DNA of 7,128 nucleotides from positions 1-7,128 of the forward strand of contig JBKPDM010000070.1 in NCBI GenBank assembly GCA_046727895.1, written 5' to 3'. How positions within the stretch are numbered: the first letter of the stretch is position 1; each line of letters begins with the position of its first letter. The stretch comes from DATAOG01 sp046727895. Lineage in GTDB: Bacteria > Pseudomonadota > Alphaproteobacteria > Geminicoccales > Geminicoccaceae. The position numbers and the translations under genes are program-made. The notes beneath the pieces were generated by a model. The model was not told the DNA's origin and made no database searches. It worked only from the letters and a program-made list of their open reading frames with translations. Shown here piece after piece: positions 1 through 6,343 of this stretch.

Positions 1-1075
1 GCCAGAGGCCGAGCTCGGCCGCGCCAAGGCCGAGCGCGGCGCCGAGCGCCGCCATCAGCCAGTCGCCCACCAGCGGGTCGCGATCCGGGGTGAACAGCTG
101 CAGGACCTCGCACACCGCCCCGAGCAGCAGCCAGCATGAGAGGTGCAGGAGGAGCGGATCGCGCGGCCGGCCGGCGCGGACCAGGAGGGCCAGGAGCGCA
201 GACAGCACGGCGTGGCCGAACGCGTCGGGATCGGCCAGATCGAAGCCGAAGCCGCTCACCAGCCGGTCGATCAGCTGAGCGCGCAGCGGCGCCGGCATGA
301 GCAGGCCGGCCGCAAGGACCGCGAGCGTGCCCAGCAGCCAGGCGCGCACGGTCGGCGAGCGCATGCCGCGATAGAGGCCGCTTACGACCCAGAAGGCGAG
401 CAGGCTCCAGCCGGCCACCAGCAGAGCCGCCGCCAGGCGGAACAGCGGCCGCTCGTTGACGAGGGCGAGCGCAAGATTGGCGATCTCCATGCGCCCGGTC
501 GTATGGGGCAGCTCGATGCCGAGCACGACCTCATGGATCGCGGCCGGGATCTGGAACACCGCGACGAAGTGCTGGCGGGGCGAGGTGCCGATCAGACTGG
601 CGAGGCGGTTGGGCCGGTCCCAGAGCTGCGTCCCGTCGGATGCCTGCTGCACCAGGTAGACCCGCGCCGCCTCCCAGGGCTCGTTGCCGCGCTCGACGCC
701 GCTGGTCGCGATCTCGGCGCTCAGGCGGAGGCTGCTCGGCCCGGGCGGCAGGGCGATCCGGCGGTGCAGATAGGCGGCCCGCTCGCGGTTGTGATTCTGC
801 AGGATCGCGTGGCCGAGCTCGGCCTCGTCGAGCGTCGCCAGCCCCTCGACCTCCCAGCCGCGAAAGCCCTCACGGAAATCGGCATTGTCGAGGATCGAGC
901 GGCCGGCAGGCTCGTAGCGCGGCAGGTAGGCGAAGGTGAGGATCGTCAGGAGCGCGAGCCCGCTCGCCGCGAGGACCGCGAACGCCACCGCCCGCAGCGC
1001 CCGCCGGTCGAGCGAGCGGCGGCGCCGGCGCACGCGCCCCGCGCTGGGCGATCCGAGGTCGGCGGCGGCTCTCAT
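1..1075 (-). CDS. VanZ-like integral membrane protein, C-terminus beyond window
   Basis: The open minus-strand frame gives 358 residues and runs off the left edge. An in-frame stop lies between the preceding gene and the ATG at 1075, so translation cannot begin further upstream. A basic N-terminus (RRRRR near residue 16) is followed by a first membrane segment at about 29-50. A soluble segment of roughly 150 residues opens with an ILDNADF...GW pattern like that of galactose-binding-type beta domains. Four or five membrane helices follow from about 209. The last part resembles the VanZ-like family: FGH at 286-288, a C-E-V-L-Q-L-F stretch at 322-328, and D338 in GDWLMAALGAALG. VanZ itself gives low-level teicoplanin resistance, but most family members have no known role and often sit near cell-envelope genes. 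It lies 27 bases after the glutamine-synthetase-like gene and is probably co-transcribed. No strong Shine-Dalgarno sequence is visible. The VanZ assignment is fairly good; the beta-domain is an inference. Confidence 0.75.
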   Translation of the reverse strand, partial: MRAAADLGSPSAGRVRRRRRSLDRRALRAVAFAVLAASGLALLTILTFAYLPRYEPAGRSILDNADFREGFRGWEVEGLATLDEAELGHAILQNHNRERAAYLHRRIALPPGPSSLRLSAEIATSGVERGNEPWEAARVYLVQQASDGTQLWDRPNRLASLIGTSPRQHFVAVFQIPAAIHEVVLGIELPHTTGRMEIANLALALVNERPLFRLAAALLVAGWSLLAFWVVSGLYRGMRSPTVRAWLLGTLAVLAAGLLMPAPLRAQLIDRLVSGFGFDLADPDAFGHAVLSALLALLVRAGRPRDPLLLHLSCWLLLGAVCEVLQLFTPDRDPLVGDWLMAALGAALGLGAAELGLW

Positions 1076-1102
1076 GGCGGGTTCGGCACCGTTCGCTGGG
1101 GC

Positions 1103-2446
1103 TCAGACGTTGAGCAGCAGGTGCTCGCGTTCCCAGGAGCTGATCACGCGCTGGTAGGCCTCCTGCTCGACCTCCTTGACCATGATCAGGGCCTCGACGA
1201 ACTCCTCGCCGAGGAGCTGCCGCAACGGCCGGGCGCGGCGCAGCAGGTCGAGGGCATCGGCGATGTGGCGCGGCAGGGTCTGGGCGAGGCGGTAGGCGCT
1301 GCCCTCGATCGGCTTGGTCGGCTCGAGCTCGTCGAGCATGCCGAGCAGGCCGCAGGCGAGCGAGGCGGCGATCGCCAGATAGGGATTGGCGTCGGCGCCG
1401 GCGACCCGGTTCTCGACCCGGCGCGCCGCGCCGGTCGAGTCCGGCACGCGCAGGCCCACGGTCCGGTTCTCCCAGCCCCAGTGCAGGTTGATCGGGGCAT
1501 CGGAATGGCGTCTGAGGCGCCGGTAAGAGTTGACGTTCGGCGCGAGCAGCGGCATGGCCGCCGGCAGATGTTTCTGCAGCCCGGCGATGTGCTGGAGGAA
1601 GCGCTCGCTGAAGCCGTCCTCGCCGGCCGCGAACAGGTTCTGGCCGGTGCCGAGATCGATCACGCTCTGGTGGATGTGCATCGCGCTGCCGGGCTCGCGC
1701 TCCATCGGCTTGGCCATGAAGGTGGCGTAGATGCCGTGCTTGAGGGCGGCCTGGCGCAGCGTGCGCTTGAACAGGAAGGCCTGATCGGCGAGCTCGAGCG
1801 GGTCGCCGTGATTGAAGTTGATCTCCATCTGGGCGGCGCCGGACTCGTGGGTCAGGGTATCGATGTCGATGTCCTGCGCCTCGCACCAGTCGTAGACGTC
1901 CTCGAACACCGGATCGAACTCGTTGACCGCCTCGATGCCATAGCTCTGGCGGGCCGATTCCGGCCGTCTCGAACGGCCGATCGGCGGCTCCAGCGGATAG
2001 TCCGGATCCTCGTTGATCTTGGTCAGGAAGAACTCGAGCTCGGGCGCGACGATCGGGCGCCAGCCGTGCTCCTCGTAGGCGCGCAGGACCCGCCGCAGGA
2101 CCTGGCGCGGCGCGATCGCGACCTCCTCACCGTCATGGTGATAGCAGTCGCTGATCACCTGTGCCGTCGCTTCCTCGTACCAGGGCACGAGCCGAAGCGA
2201 CCTCGGGTCGGGACGCATCCGGACGTCGCGCAACGCCGGATCGGTCACCCGATCGTCCGCGGGATAATCGCCGGTGACCGTCTGAATGAACACCGCCTCG
2301 GGCAGGCGCAGCGTGTCGTCGGCGAGCGAGCGGACGAACTTGGCCGCCGGCAGAATCTTGCCGCGCGAGATCCCGTTGAGATCCGCGACCAGGCATTCGA
2401 CTTCGGTGATCTCACGTTCCCGAAGCCAGCGCTCCATGTCGCTCAT
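1103..2446 (-). CDS. Glutamine synthetase family protein, gamma-glutamylputrescine synthetase (PuuA)-like
   Basis: The 447-residue protein has the glutamine synthetase fold and would be an ATP-dependent cytosolic ligase joining glutamate to an amine. Visible family motifs are APELEFF (134-140, metal-binding Glu), ESGAAQMEINF (201-211), GSAMHIHQS (253-261, ATP-site His), NSYRRL (306-311), WGWENR (323-328) and RVENRVAGADANPYLAIA (343-360). The NLYDLP adenylylation segment of housekeeping GlnA is absent. The protein is slightly shorter than E. coli PuuA (about 470 residues) and ends in the SSWERE..L pattern common in PuuA-type paralogues. The start at 2446 is chosen because MSDMERWLRE begins the family N-terminus; the longer open frame upstream to 2575 is the neighbouring gene read in another frame. 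It overlaps the PuuD-like gene by 35 bases, so translational coupling is likely. The neighbour favours putrescine or a related polyamine as substrate, but ethanolamine- or isopropylamine-type substrates of sister families cannot be excluded. Confidence 0.9.
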   Translation of the reverse strand: MSDMERWLREREITEVECLVADLNGISRGKILPAAKFVRSLADDTLRLPEAVFIQTVTGDYPADDRVTDPALRDVRMRPDPRSLRLVPWYEEATAQVISDCYHHDGEEVAIAPRQVLRRVLRAYEEHGWRPIVAPELEFFLTKINEDPDYPLEPPIGRSRRPESARQSYGIEAVNEFDPVFEDVYDWCEAQDIDIDTLTHESGAAQMEINFNHGDPLELADQAFLFKRTLRQAALKHGIYATFMAKPMEREPGSAMHIHQSVIDLGTGQNLFAAGEDGFSERFLQHIAGLQKHLPAAMPLLAPNVNSYRRLRRHSDAPINLHWGWENRTVGLRVPDSTGAARRVENRVAGADANPYLAIAASLACGLLGMLDELEPTKPIEGSAYRLAQTLPRHIADALDLLRRARPLRQLLGEEFVEALIMVKEVEQEAYQRVISSWEREHLLLNV

Positions 2447-3215
2447 GCTGTGATCTCGCACGGGCGCGGACCCGGCAGGCCGCGCCGAAAGCGGCGAACA
2501 GGCGCCGCGAGAAGGGATTGTCGAGCACCCGCCACTCGGGATGCCACTGCACGGCCAGCGCGAACGCGGGCGCACCTTCCACCCGCACCGCCTCGATCGT
2601 GCCGTCGGGCGCCCTGGCCTCGATCGTCAGGCGCCCGGCCAGCCGGTCGATCGCCTGGCCGTGGAGCGAATTGACCACGATCCGGCTCGCGCCGTCGAAC
2701 AGCGCCTGCAGCTCGCCGCCCGGCTCGAGCACCACCTCGTGCGCCGGACCGTAGCGTTCAGGCAGCGGCAGCGTCTTGTCGGAGCGATGATCGAGCCGGC
2801 CGGGCAGCGCATGCACCTCCTGGTGCAGCGAGCCGCCAAGCGCAACGTTCAGCTCCTGCAGACCGCGACAGATGGCGAGCAGCGGCACCGCCCGATCGAG
2901 TGCCTGGCGGATCAGCGGCAGAGTGGTCGCATCGCGCGCCGGATCGCGCGCGTCATCGTGCCGGACCGGCCCCGCGCCGTAGTGCTGCGGCTCGACGTTG
3001 GACGGGCTGCCGGTGATCAGCAGCCCGTCGAGCTCGCCCAGAAGGCCATCGATGTCGAGGCGCGGACCGAGCGCCGGGATCAGCAGCGGCAGACCACCCG
3101 CACCGTCGATCACGCCGTCGACGTACTTGGCGCCGACCTGATGGAAGCCGAAGCCCTCGCGGACGCCGAGGCAGGCCGGAATACCGATGACGGGTGACCG
3201 ATCGGAGGTCGTCAT
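2412..3215 (-). CDS. Gamma-glutamyl-gamma-aminobutyrate hydrolase family (PuuD-like class I amidotransferase, peptidase C26)
   Basis: The 267-residue cytosolic hydrolase has the class I glutamine amidotransferase fold. The nucleophile lies in LLAICRGLQELNVALGG (Cys116). The partner His and Glu lie in AVQWHPEW (His225, Glu227), so the triad is complete. The N-terminal PVIGIPACLG strand, the LLITGSPSNVEP block (65-76) and the SLHGQAID block (183-190) match the PuuD family, and the length is close to the 254 residues of E. coli PuuD. In that pathway the enzyme releases GABA from gamma-glutamyl-GABA, undoing the glutamylation done by the PuuA partner encoded just downstream. It is the first gene of the probable three-gene operon. 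The ATG at 3215 has only a weak GA-rich sequence before it. No puuB- or puuC-like oxidase or dehydrogenase is in the window, so the complete pathway is inferred. Confidence 0.9.
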   Translation of the reverse strand: MTTSDRSPVIGIPACLGVREGFGFHQVGAKYVDGVIDGAGGLPLLIPALGPRLDIDGLLGELDGLLITGSPSNVEPQHYGAGPVRHDDARDPARDATTLPLIRQALDRAVPLLAICRGLQELNVALGGSLHQEVHALPGRLDHRSDKTLPLPERYGPAHEVVLEPGGELQALFDGASRIVVNSLHGQAIDRLAGRLTIEARAPDGTIEAVRVEGAPAFALAVQWHPEWRVLDNPFSRRLFAAFGAACRVRARARSQHERHGALASGT

Positions 3216-3261
3216 GGTCCGTTTCTAGCCGAGCGGGCGATGGCGGACAAGCGCGCCCGCG

Positions 3262-3276
3262 CGCACCGAAGGTGCG
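3262..3276. repeat. Short inverted repeat in the leader of the PuuD-like gene
   Basis: CGCACC and GGTGCG form a perfect six-base stem around a three-base loop, about 45 bases upstream of the PuuD-like start codon. It lies between the hsp20 terminator and the operon, where the operon promoter must also lie. It could be an operator, an mRNA leader hairpin, or a chance pairing in GC-rich DNA. No clear promoter hexamers could be picked out here. Confidence 0.35.
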
Positions 3277-3317
3277 GCGGGTGGGCTCAGCAGGCCATCA
3301 GAGGGGGTAAAGCAGAC

Positions 3318-3346
3318 GGTGCCGGACCGCCCTTCGGCCCGGCACC
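3318..3346 (-). terminator. Intrinsic-terminator-like hairpin after hsp20
   Basis: A perfect eight-base stem (3318-3325 with 3339-3346, GGTGCCGG/CCGGCACC) encloses a second three-base stem with a CTTC loop. On the minus strand it begins about 25 bases past the hsp20 stop codon. The downstream tract is only weakly T-rich (GTCTGCTTTACC), so termination may be partial. It separates the heat-shock gene from the PuuD-like operon, which runs in the same direction. Confidence 0.7.
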
Positions 3347-3371
3347 CGTCCCACGATCTGGCAGGAAGACC

Positions 3372-3845
3372 TCAGGCCGCCTTGGTGGCCTTGCCCTCGA
3401 TCACCTTTGGCTGCGCCGCGGCCGAGCCGACTGCGATCTTCTGCGCCTTCATGGCCTCGGGCAGCTCACGCACCAGCTCGATGTCGAGCAGACCGTTGAC
3501 CAGGTTGGCCCCGGTTACCCGGACGTGATCGGCGAGCTGGAAGCGGTGCTCGAACGCGCGCCGGGCGATCCCGCGGTGCAGGTAGGCGACGTCCTTGTCC
3601 TGCTCGGGCTCGTTCGCCTTGCCGCGCACGGTCAGAACGTTCTCCTTGACCGTCACGTCGAGCTCGTCCTCGCGGAAGCCGGCAACCGCCAGCGTGATCC
3701 GATAGGCGTCCTGGCCGGCCTTGACGATGTTGTACGGCGGGTAGGTCGTCTCCTGCGGGCTGCGAAATGCCGTCTCGAACAGATCGTCGAGGCGATCGAA
3801 GCCGACCGAGTAACGGAACAGTGGGGACAGGTCGAAGTTGCGCAT
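3372..3845 (-). CDS. Small heat-shock protein, Hsp20/IbpA family
   Basis: The 157-residue ATP-independent chaperone would hold unfolding proteins in the cytoplasm. The N-terminus (SVGFDRLDDLFE, 13-24) is typical of the IbpA-like class A proteins of alphaproteobacteria. The alpha-crystallin domain spans about 36-139, from YPPYNI through RITLAVAGF, VKENVLTVRG, YLHRGIARRAFEHRFQLADHV and the diagnostic GLLDIEL strand (118-124). An I-x-V motif (137-139) follows, which docks in the groove of a neighbouring subunit. A short Ala/Lys-rich tail ends the protein. The ATG at 3845 is chosen because the conserved N-terminus starts there and AGAGGA lies eight bases upstream; a longer open frame back to 3926 is leader RNA. 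Expression is probably heat-controlled twice, at the promoter and by the RNA thermometer in the leader. The gene is transcribed divergently from the desaturase gene. Confidence 0.95.
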   Translation of the reverse strand: MRNFDLSPLFRYSVGFDRLDDLFETAFRSPQETTYPPYNIVKAGQDAYRITLAVAGFREDELDVTVKENVLTVRGKANEPEQDKDVAYLHRGIARRAFEHRFQLADHVRVTGANLVNGLLDIELVRELPEAMKAQKIAVGSAAAQPKVIEGKATKAA

Positions 3846-3846
3846 G

Positions 3847-3931
3847 GTCACATCCTCTTCGTGAGCGATTGACTGTCCGCCCGTCTTGCGACCGGGCTCT
3901 CGCGTCTTGTCGGTCCCGTTCGGCAACCGAC
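3847..3931 (-). promoter_or_regulatory. ROSE-like RNA thermometer in the hsp20 5' leader
   Basis: The approximately 85-base leader (minus strand) folds by inspection into three hairpins. The first pairs GTCGGT (3926-3931) with ACCGAC (3909-3914). The second (3879-3897) has GCCC/GGGC plus GTC/GAC stems, one bulged G and a GCAA tetraloop. The third (3847-3873) ends one base before the start codon. In it GTCA pairs with TGAC, ATC pairs with GAT after a bulged G, then come an opposed G and G, an unpaired C, and TC pairing with GA around an ACGAA loop. The strand opposite the AGGA ribosome binding site reads UCGCU, matching the known ROSE signature U(U/C)GCU with its G-G pair. ROSE elements block small heat-shock gene translation at low temperature and melt on heating. 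The pairing is seen directly; the function is inferred from the family. Confidence 0.8.
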
Positions 3932-3938
3932 GATCGCC

Positions 3939-3967
3939 TATTTAGTCAATGAAGCGCCAGGTTCAAG
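3939..3967 (-). promoter_or_regulatory. Candidate hsp20 promoter
   Basis: On the minus strand CTTGAA (3962-3967) is followed after 17 bases by TAAATA (3939-3944). CTTGAA, preceded by CCCC, resembles the -35 element of RpoH (sigma-32) heat-shock promoters. The downstream hexamer and spacing also fit a sigma-70-like promoter in alphaproteobacteria. Transcription would start near 3931, exactly where the first leader hairpin begins. The sigma factor cannot be decided from the sequence. Confidence 0.6.
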
Positions 3968-4057
3968 GGGGCACCGCGCGCCGGCCGAACGGCTGCTACC
4001 CGCGGCAATGCCCGACTTGGCGGCGAGCGCAGGCGAGAGCATATCTTGTCGGCAGCC

Positions 4058-4873
4058 ATGACGATCGAAGTGCTCCTGTCGCTCAAAGCCCTGCTGGTCG
4101 GCGGCGCGTTCGTCTTCTTCCTGGTCTACGAGCGGCTCTGGCCGGCGGCCGACAGCCCCCTCCTGCTGCGTTTCCGCCGGGCCACGGTCGGGGCCTGGCG
4201 GCGGCTCGTGCGCAACCTCAGCCTGTTCGGAATCAATCTCCTGATCTCGCCGCTGATCGTCGTCCCGATCACGGTCTGGGCGGACGGCTTCAGCCTCGGC
4301 CTGCGGCCGGCCTGGTGGAGCGGCTGGCCCGGCCTTCTGCTCGATCTCGTGCTGCTCGACTTCTGGATCTACTGGTGGCATCGGGCGAACCACGAGGTGC
4401 CGTTCCTCTGGCGCTTTCACCAGGTGCATCACTTCGACGAGCTCCTGGACAGCACGACGGCGCTGCGCTTCCACTTCGGCGAGGTGGTGATCTCGGCGGC
4501 GGTGCGCGCCGGGGTGATCATCGTCTTCGACATCCCGCTCGCCTCGGTGCTGCTGTTCGAGGCGCTGGTGCTGGTCGGCGCCATTTTCCACCACAGCGAC
4601 GCGCGGCTGCCGCCACGCCTGGAAGCGGCGCTCGCCAAGGTGGTGATCACGCCCTCGATCCACTGGGTGCACCACCACGCGGTCCGGGCCGACACCGACA
4701 GCAACTACGGCACGATCTTCAGCTTCTGGGACCCGCTGTTCCGCTCGAAGAGCCGCACGCGGCGCTGGCTCGCGATGCCGATCGGGGTCGAGGGCCGGCG
4801 CGAACGCCCCCTGCTCCGACTGATCGTCACCCCGTTCGAACTAGGCCGACGTGGCCCTTCGGATTTCGTATGA
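4058..4873 (+). CDS. Sterol desaturase / fatty acid hydroxylase family membrane protein (3' end chimeric)
   Basis: The 271-residue integral membrane di-iron oxygenase has membrane segments at about 5-25, 55-75, 92-107 and 150-176. The histidine clusters that bind the iron pair in this family are all present: HRANH (108-112), HQVHH (121-125), HH (178-179) and HWVHHH (202-207). Family members hydroxylate or desaturate lipids or sterols; the substrate here is unknown. The ATG at 4058 is used. A TTG at 4046, four codons upstream, has a better-spaced GAGAG and is a real alternative. TTGGCG (4017-4022) and CATATC (4040-4045), 17 bases apart, could be a weak promoter and would favour the ATG. The last 11 residues after VTPF (ELGRRGPSDFV) replace the EGPPR ending kept in the second copy at 5802-6089. 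The 3' third is therefore probably a recombined allele, but the catalytic part is intact. Confidence 0.88.
   Translation: MTIEVLLSLKALLVGGAFVFFLVYERLWPAADSPLLLRFRRATVGAWRRLVRNLSLFGINLLISPLIVVPITVWADGFSLGLRPAWWSGWPGLLLDLVLLDFWIYWWHRANHEVPFLWRFHQVHHFDELLDSTTALRFHFGEVVISAAVRAGVIIVFDIPLASVLLFEALVLVGAIFHHSDARLPPRLEAALAKVVITPSIHWVHHHAVRADTDSNYGTIFSFWDPLFRSKSRTRRWLAMPIGVEGRRERPLLRLIVTPFELGRRGPSDFV
4569..4840 (+). repeat. Direct repeat, left copy (3' end of desaturase gene)
   Basis: These 272 bases match 5803-6074 without gaps at a constant offset of 1234. I count 13 mismatches (about 95% identity). Nearly all are at third codon positions, and only three change the protein (Lys/Arg, Val/Ile, Glu/Asp). 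The mismatches flank a 110-base block that is identical in both copies (4688-4797). Homology ends right after TTCGAA. The pattern is that of two alleles that diverged under selection, not of a fresh tandem duplication. Confidence 0.95.
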
Positions 4874-4905
4874 AGGCACAGAATTGTTGAGCGCATCATC
4901 CGATC

Positions 4906-4917
4906 TGTGCTAGCACA
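4906..4917. repeat. Perfect 12-base palindrome upstream of the AT-rich gene
   Basis: TGTGCTAGCACA reads the same on both strands. It lies 35 bases before the ATG of the HEPN-like gene, in the short stretch between that gene and the desaturase stop. Position and symmetry would suit an operator for a dimeric regulator, but no regulator gene is nearby. A TTGAGC (4887-4892) precedes it at roughly promoter spacing, with only a weak -10 inside the palindrome. Confidence 0.4.
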
Positions 4918-4951
4918 GCCCGACTTCTCACTCCGTTTTCCGGAGACTTCT

Positions 4952-5746
4952 ATGATCGTCGAAATCGCCGAACTGTCTCTCACCAAAAAAGAAATCCAAA
5001 TGTTGCCAAGCGAACATCGAGACTTTTTATTTATTTCTGAAATTGCAATGAACGATCTGCGGCTTCTTAACAATCTGATAGCAATGTGTGGAAATATTAC
5101 AGATAGCGACAATGTCATTCAAACCTATATAACATCCCGCTGGATCAATCTGATTAAACAGGCGTCAGCCAAAATTTACGAGTTTGTAGAGGCTTATAAA
5201 ACGTATGGAAGTAAGTTACGTAAATTCAGCGCCGCTAACCGACCAAAAGATCTTAACGTCGAATCTATTGTACGAACGGCTTTTTATGGTATAACGGCGG
5301 CGATTCGCAACAACTTTGTGTCACACTATTCAGGAAGACGATATCGAGATTATTTTGACAAATTCGACGATGATCAACAATTTGTGTGGTATGGGTCAAA
5401 TCTCGTTGGAAATAATCTGCATAGTATAGGGGACACCTTGTCGGTACTTGGACCTATACGCGACCATTTTACCAATGAATACTTTTTGGTAAGATCAGAA
5501 GCTCAATTGAAAGAACTTGATAGCAAACATATATCCGCATATGTCTTATGGTTTATCGACTCATTCAGAAATATTTCGTTGTGGCAGCAGGATTTTGTAA
5601 TCTGGCTTGTCGAAGCCTATTACAAAGACAAAAAATTTTATTTGAGGAAACACAACCTGAAAGGCGATATGGCTTACGATCCCAGCGCATATTTTCTACC
5701 GCTTTTCGCTGTGACTCCCTCGCGAGGCGATATTCCGCTCCAGTGA
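4952..5746 (+). CDS. Hypothetical AT-rich helical protein with HEPN-like R-N-x4-H motif
   Basis: The 264-residue protein matches no family I can name with certainty. It has no signal peptide or clear membrane segment, and its amphipathic residue pattern suggests mostly helices. Residues 104-130 contain a helix-like run leading into IRNNFVSHY, so Arg119, Asn120 and His125 form the R-polar-x4-H pattern that marks the active site of many HEPN ribonucleases and RNA-binding proteins, including toxin-antitoxin and abortive-infection proteins. A HEPN assignment is an inference from this motif alone. The ATG at 4952 is chosen because CCGGAG sits seven bases upstream; an in-frame GTG at 4907 would add 15 residues without a good ribosome site. 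Base composition differs sharply from its neighbours: 4981-5040 has 20 G/C in 60 bases, against 38 in 60 at 4321-4380. It lies alone between the two copies of the desaturase 3' end and was almost certainly acquired. No antitoxin-like partner gene is adjacent. Confidence 0.8.
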   Translation: MIVEIAELSLTKKEIQMLPSEHRDFLFISEIAMNDLRLLNNLIAMCGNITDSDNVIQTYITSRWINLIKQASAKIYEFVEAYKTYGSKLRKFSAANRPKDLNVESIVRTAFYGITAAIRNNFVSHYSGRRYRDYFDKFDDDQQFVWYGSNLVGNNLHSIGDTLSVLGPIRDHFTNEYFLVRSEAQLKELDSKHISAYVLWFIDSFRNISLWQQDFVIWLVEAYYKDKKFYLRKHNLKGDMAYDPSAYFLPLFAVTPSRGDIPLQ

Positions 5747-5801
5747 ATTTGTGGTCTTATACGCACCGTACGATGGGGGGTCGTTTTCTGCGCATGACGC
5801 G

Positions 5802-6089
5802 ATGCTGGTCGGCGCCATTTTCCACCACAGCGACGCCCGCCTGCCGCCGCGCCTGGAAGCGGCGCTCGCCAGGGTGGTGATCACCCCCTCGATCCACTGG
5901 GTGCACCACCACGCGATCCGCGCCGACACCGACAGCAACTACGGCACGATCTTCAGCTTCTGGGACCCGCTGTTCCGCTCGAAGAGCCGCACGCGGCGCT
6001 GGCTCGCGATGCCGATCGGGGTCGAGGGCCGCCGCGACCGCCCGCTCCTCCGCCTGATCGTCACCCCCTTCGAAGGCCCGCCGCGCTGA
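5802..6089 (+). pseudogene. Leftover C-terminal fragment of the desaturase gene
   Basis: This frame encodes the last 95 residues of the desaturase family protein, from MLVGAIFHHSD through HWVHHH to VTPFEGPPR and a TGA. It has no membrane anchor region and lacks the HRANH and HQVHH clusters, so it cannot be an active enzyme. Homology to the upstream gene starts at 5803. The ATG at 5802-5804 was created at the junction, where the complete gene has GTG. An in-frame GTG at 5751 would add 17 unrelated residues. No ribosome binding site is evident. It is probably the original 3' end of the gene, displaced by the insertion, and still reads cleanly to its stop. Confidence 0.85.
5803..6074 (+). repeat. 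Direct repeat, right copy
   Basis: This is the partner of 4569-4840. The identical core is at 5922-6031. After TTCGAA the right copy continues into GGCCCGCCGCGCTGA, a normal gene end in host-like GC-rich sequence. The left copy continues into unrelated sequence that leads to the AT-rich gene. Confidence 0.95.
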
Positions 6090-6157
6090 GCCATCGCGCT
6101 GCCGGGAGCCGTCAAAACGCCCCAGTTGAATGCCTGAGGATGCATGCCGGCGTGGCA

Positions 6158-6319
6158 ATGGATGACAGTAAGTTGGTAGACAAGGCCGCTACAATAGCCC
6201 GCATTGTTTTCAATCATGTGGCAGATCAGCATAAGGTGAAACATGGATTGATGCGTTTTTTCTCAATTGAAAGCGCTCGATGCGCCACCGATGCGACACA
6301 CGAGAGCACAGAAGTGTAG
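6158..6319 (+). CDS. Possible small ORF, 53 residues, unknown
   Basis: The frame starts MDDSKLVDKAATIARIVFNH and ends at a TAG at 6317-6319. An in-frame ATG at 6140 would add six residues, and the frame stays open further upstream towards the desaturase remnant. The first 40 residues have a plausible helical, soluble composition, but no family is recognised and no clear ribosome binding site is seen. It may be a fragment of a former longer gene or may not be translated. Confidence 0.2.
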   Translation: MDDSKLVDKAATIARIVFNHVADQHKVKHGLMRFFSIESARCATDATHESTEV

Positions 6320-6327
6320 CCTGATGG

Positions 6328-6343
6328 CGCAAATATGCGTCAC
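6328..6343 (+). repeat. 16-base direct repeat with internal symmetry, copy 1
   Basis: CGCAAATATGCGTCAC recurs at 6560-6575 with one change (T to C). The first 12 bases contain the inverted pair CGCA/TGCG around AATA. Partial similarity continues for about ten bases past the repeat in both copies. Repeated short boxes like this are known at the ends of IS21-type insertion sequences, but the assignment is only a suggestion; no transposase is present. Confidence 0.5.

Noticed and set aside
143..2674. Very long open frame on the plus strand across the left part.
   Set aside because: It is the complement of the minus-strand VanZ-like, PuuA-like and PuuD-like genes. Its Arg/Glu/Ala/Gln-rich translation lacks any fold or motif, and the minus-strand genes have full family motifs.
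3240..3872. Plus-strand open frame of 210 codons opposite hsp20.
   Set aside because: It is a shadow of the Hsp20 gene and its leader in GC-rich DNA; the translation has no recognisable motif.
3938..4678. Minus-strand open frame opposite the desaturase gene, with a His/Asp/Glu/Arg-rich translation.
   Set aside because: It is antisense to the conserved histidine-cluster enzyme. A similar antisense frame appears opposite the duplicated fragment, only because the sequence is repeated.
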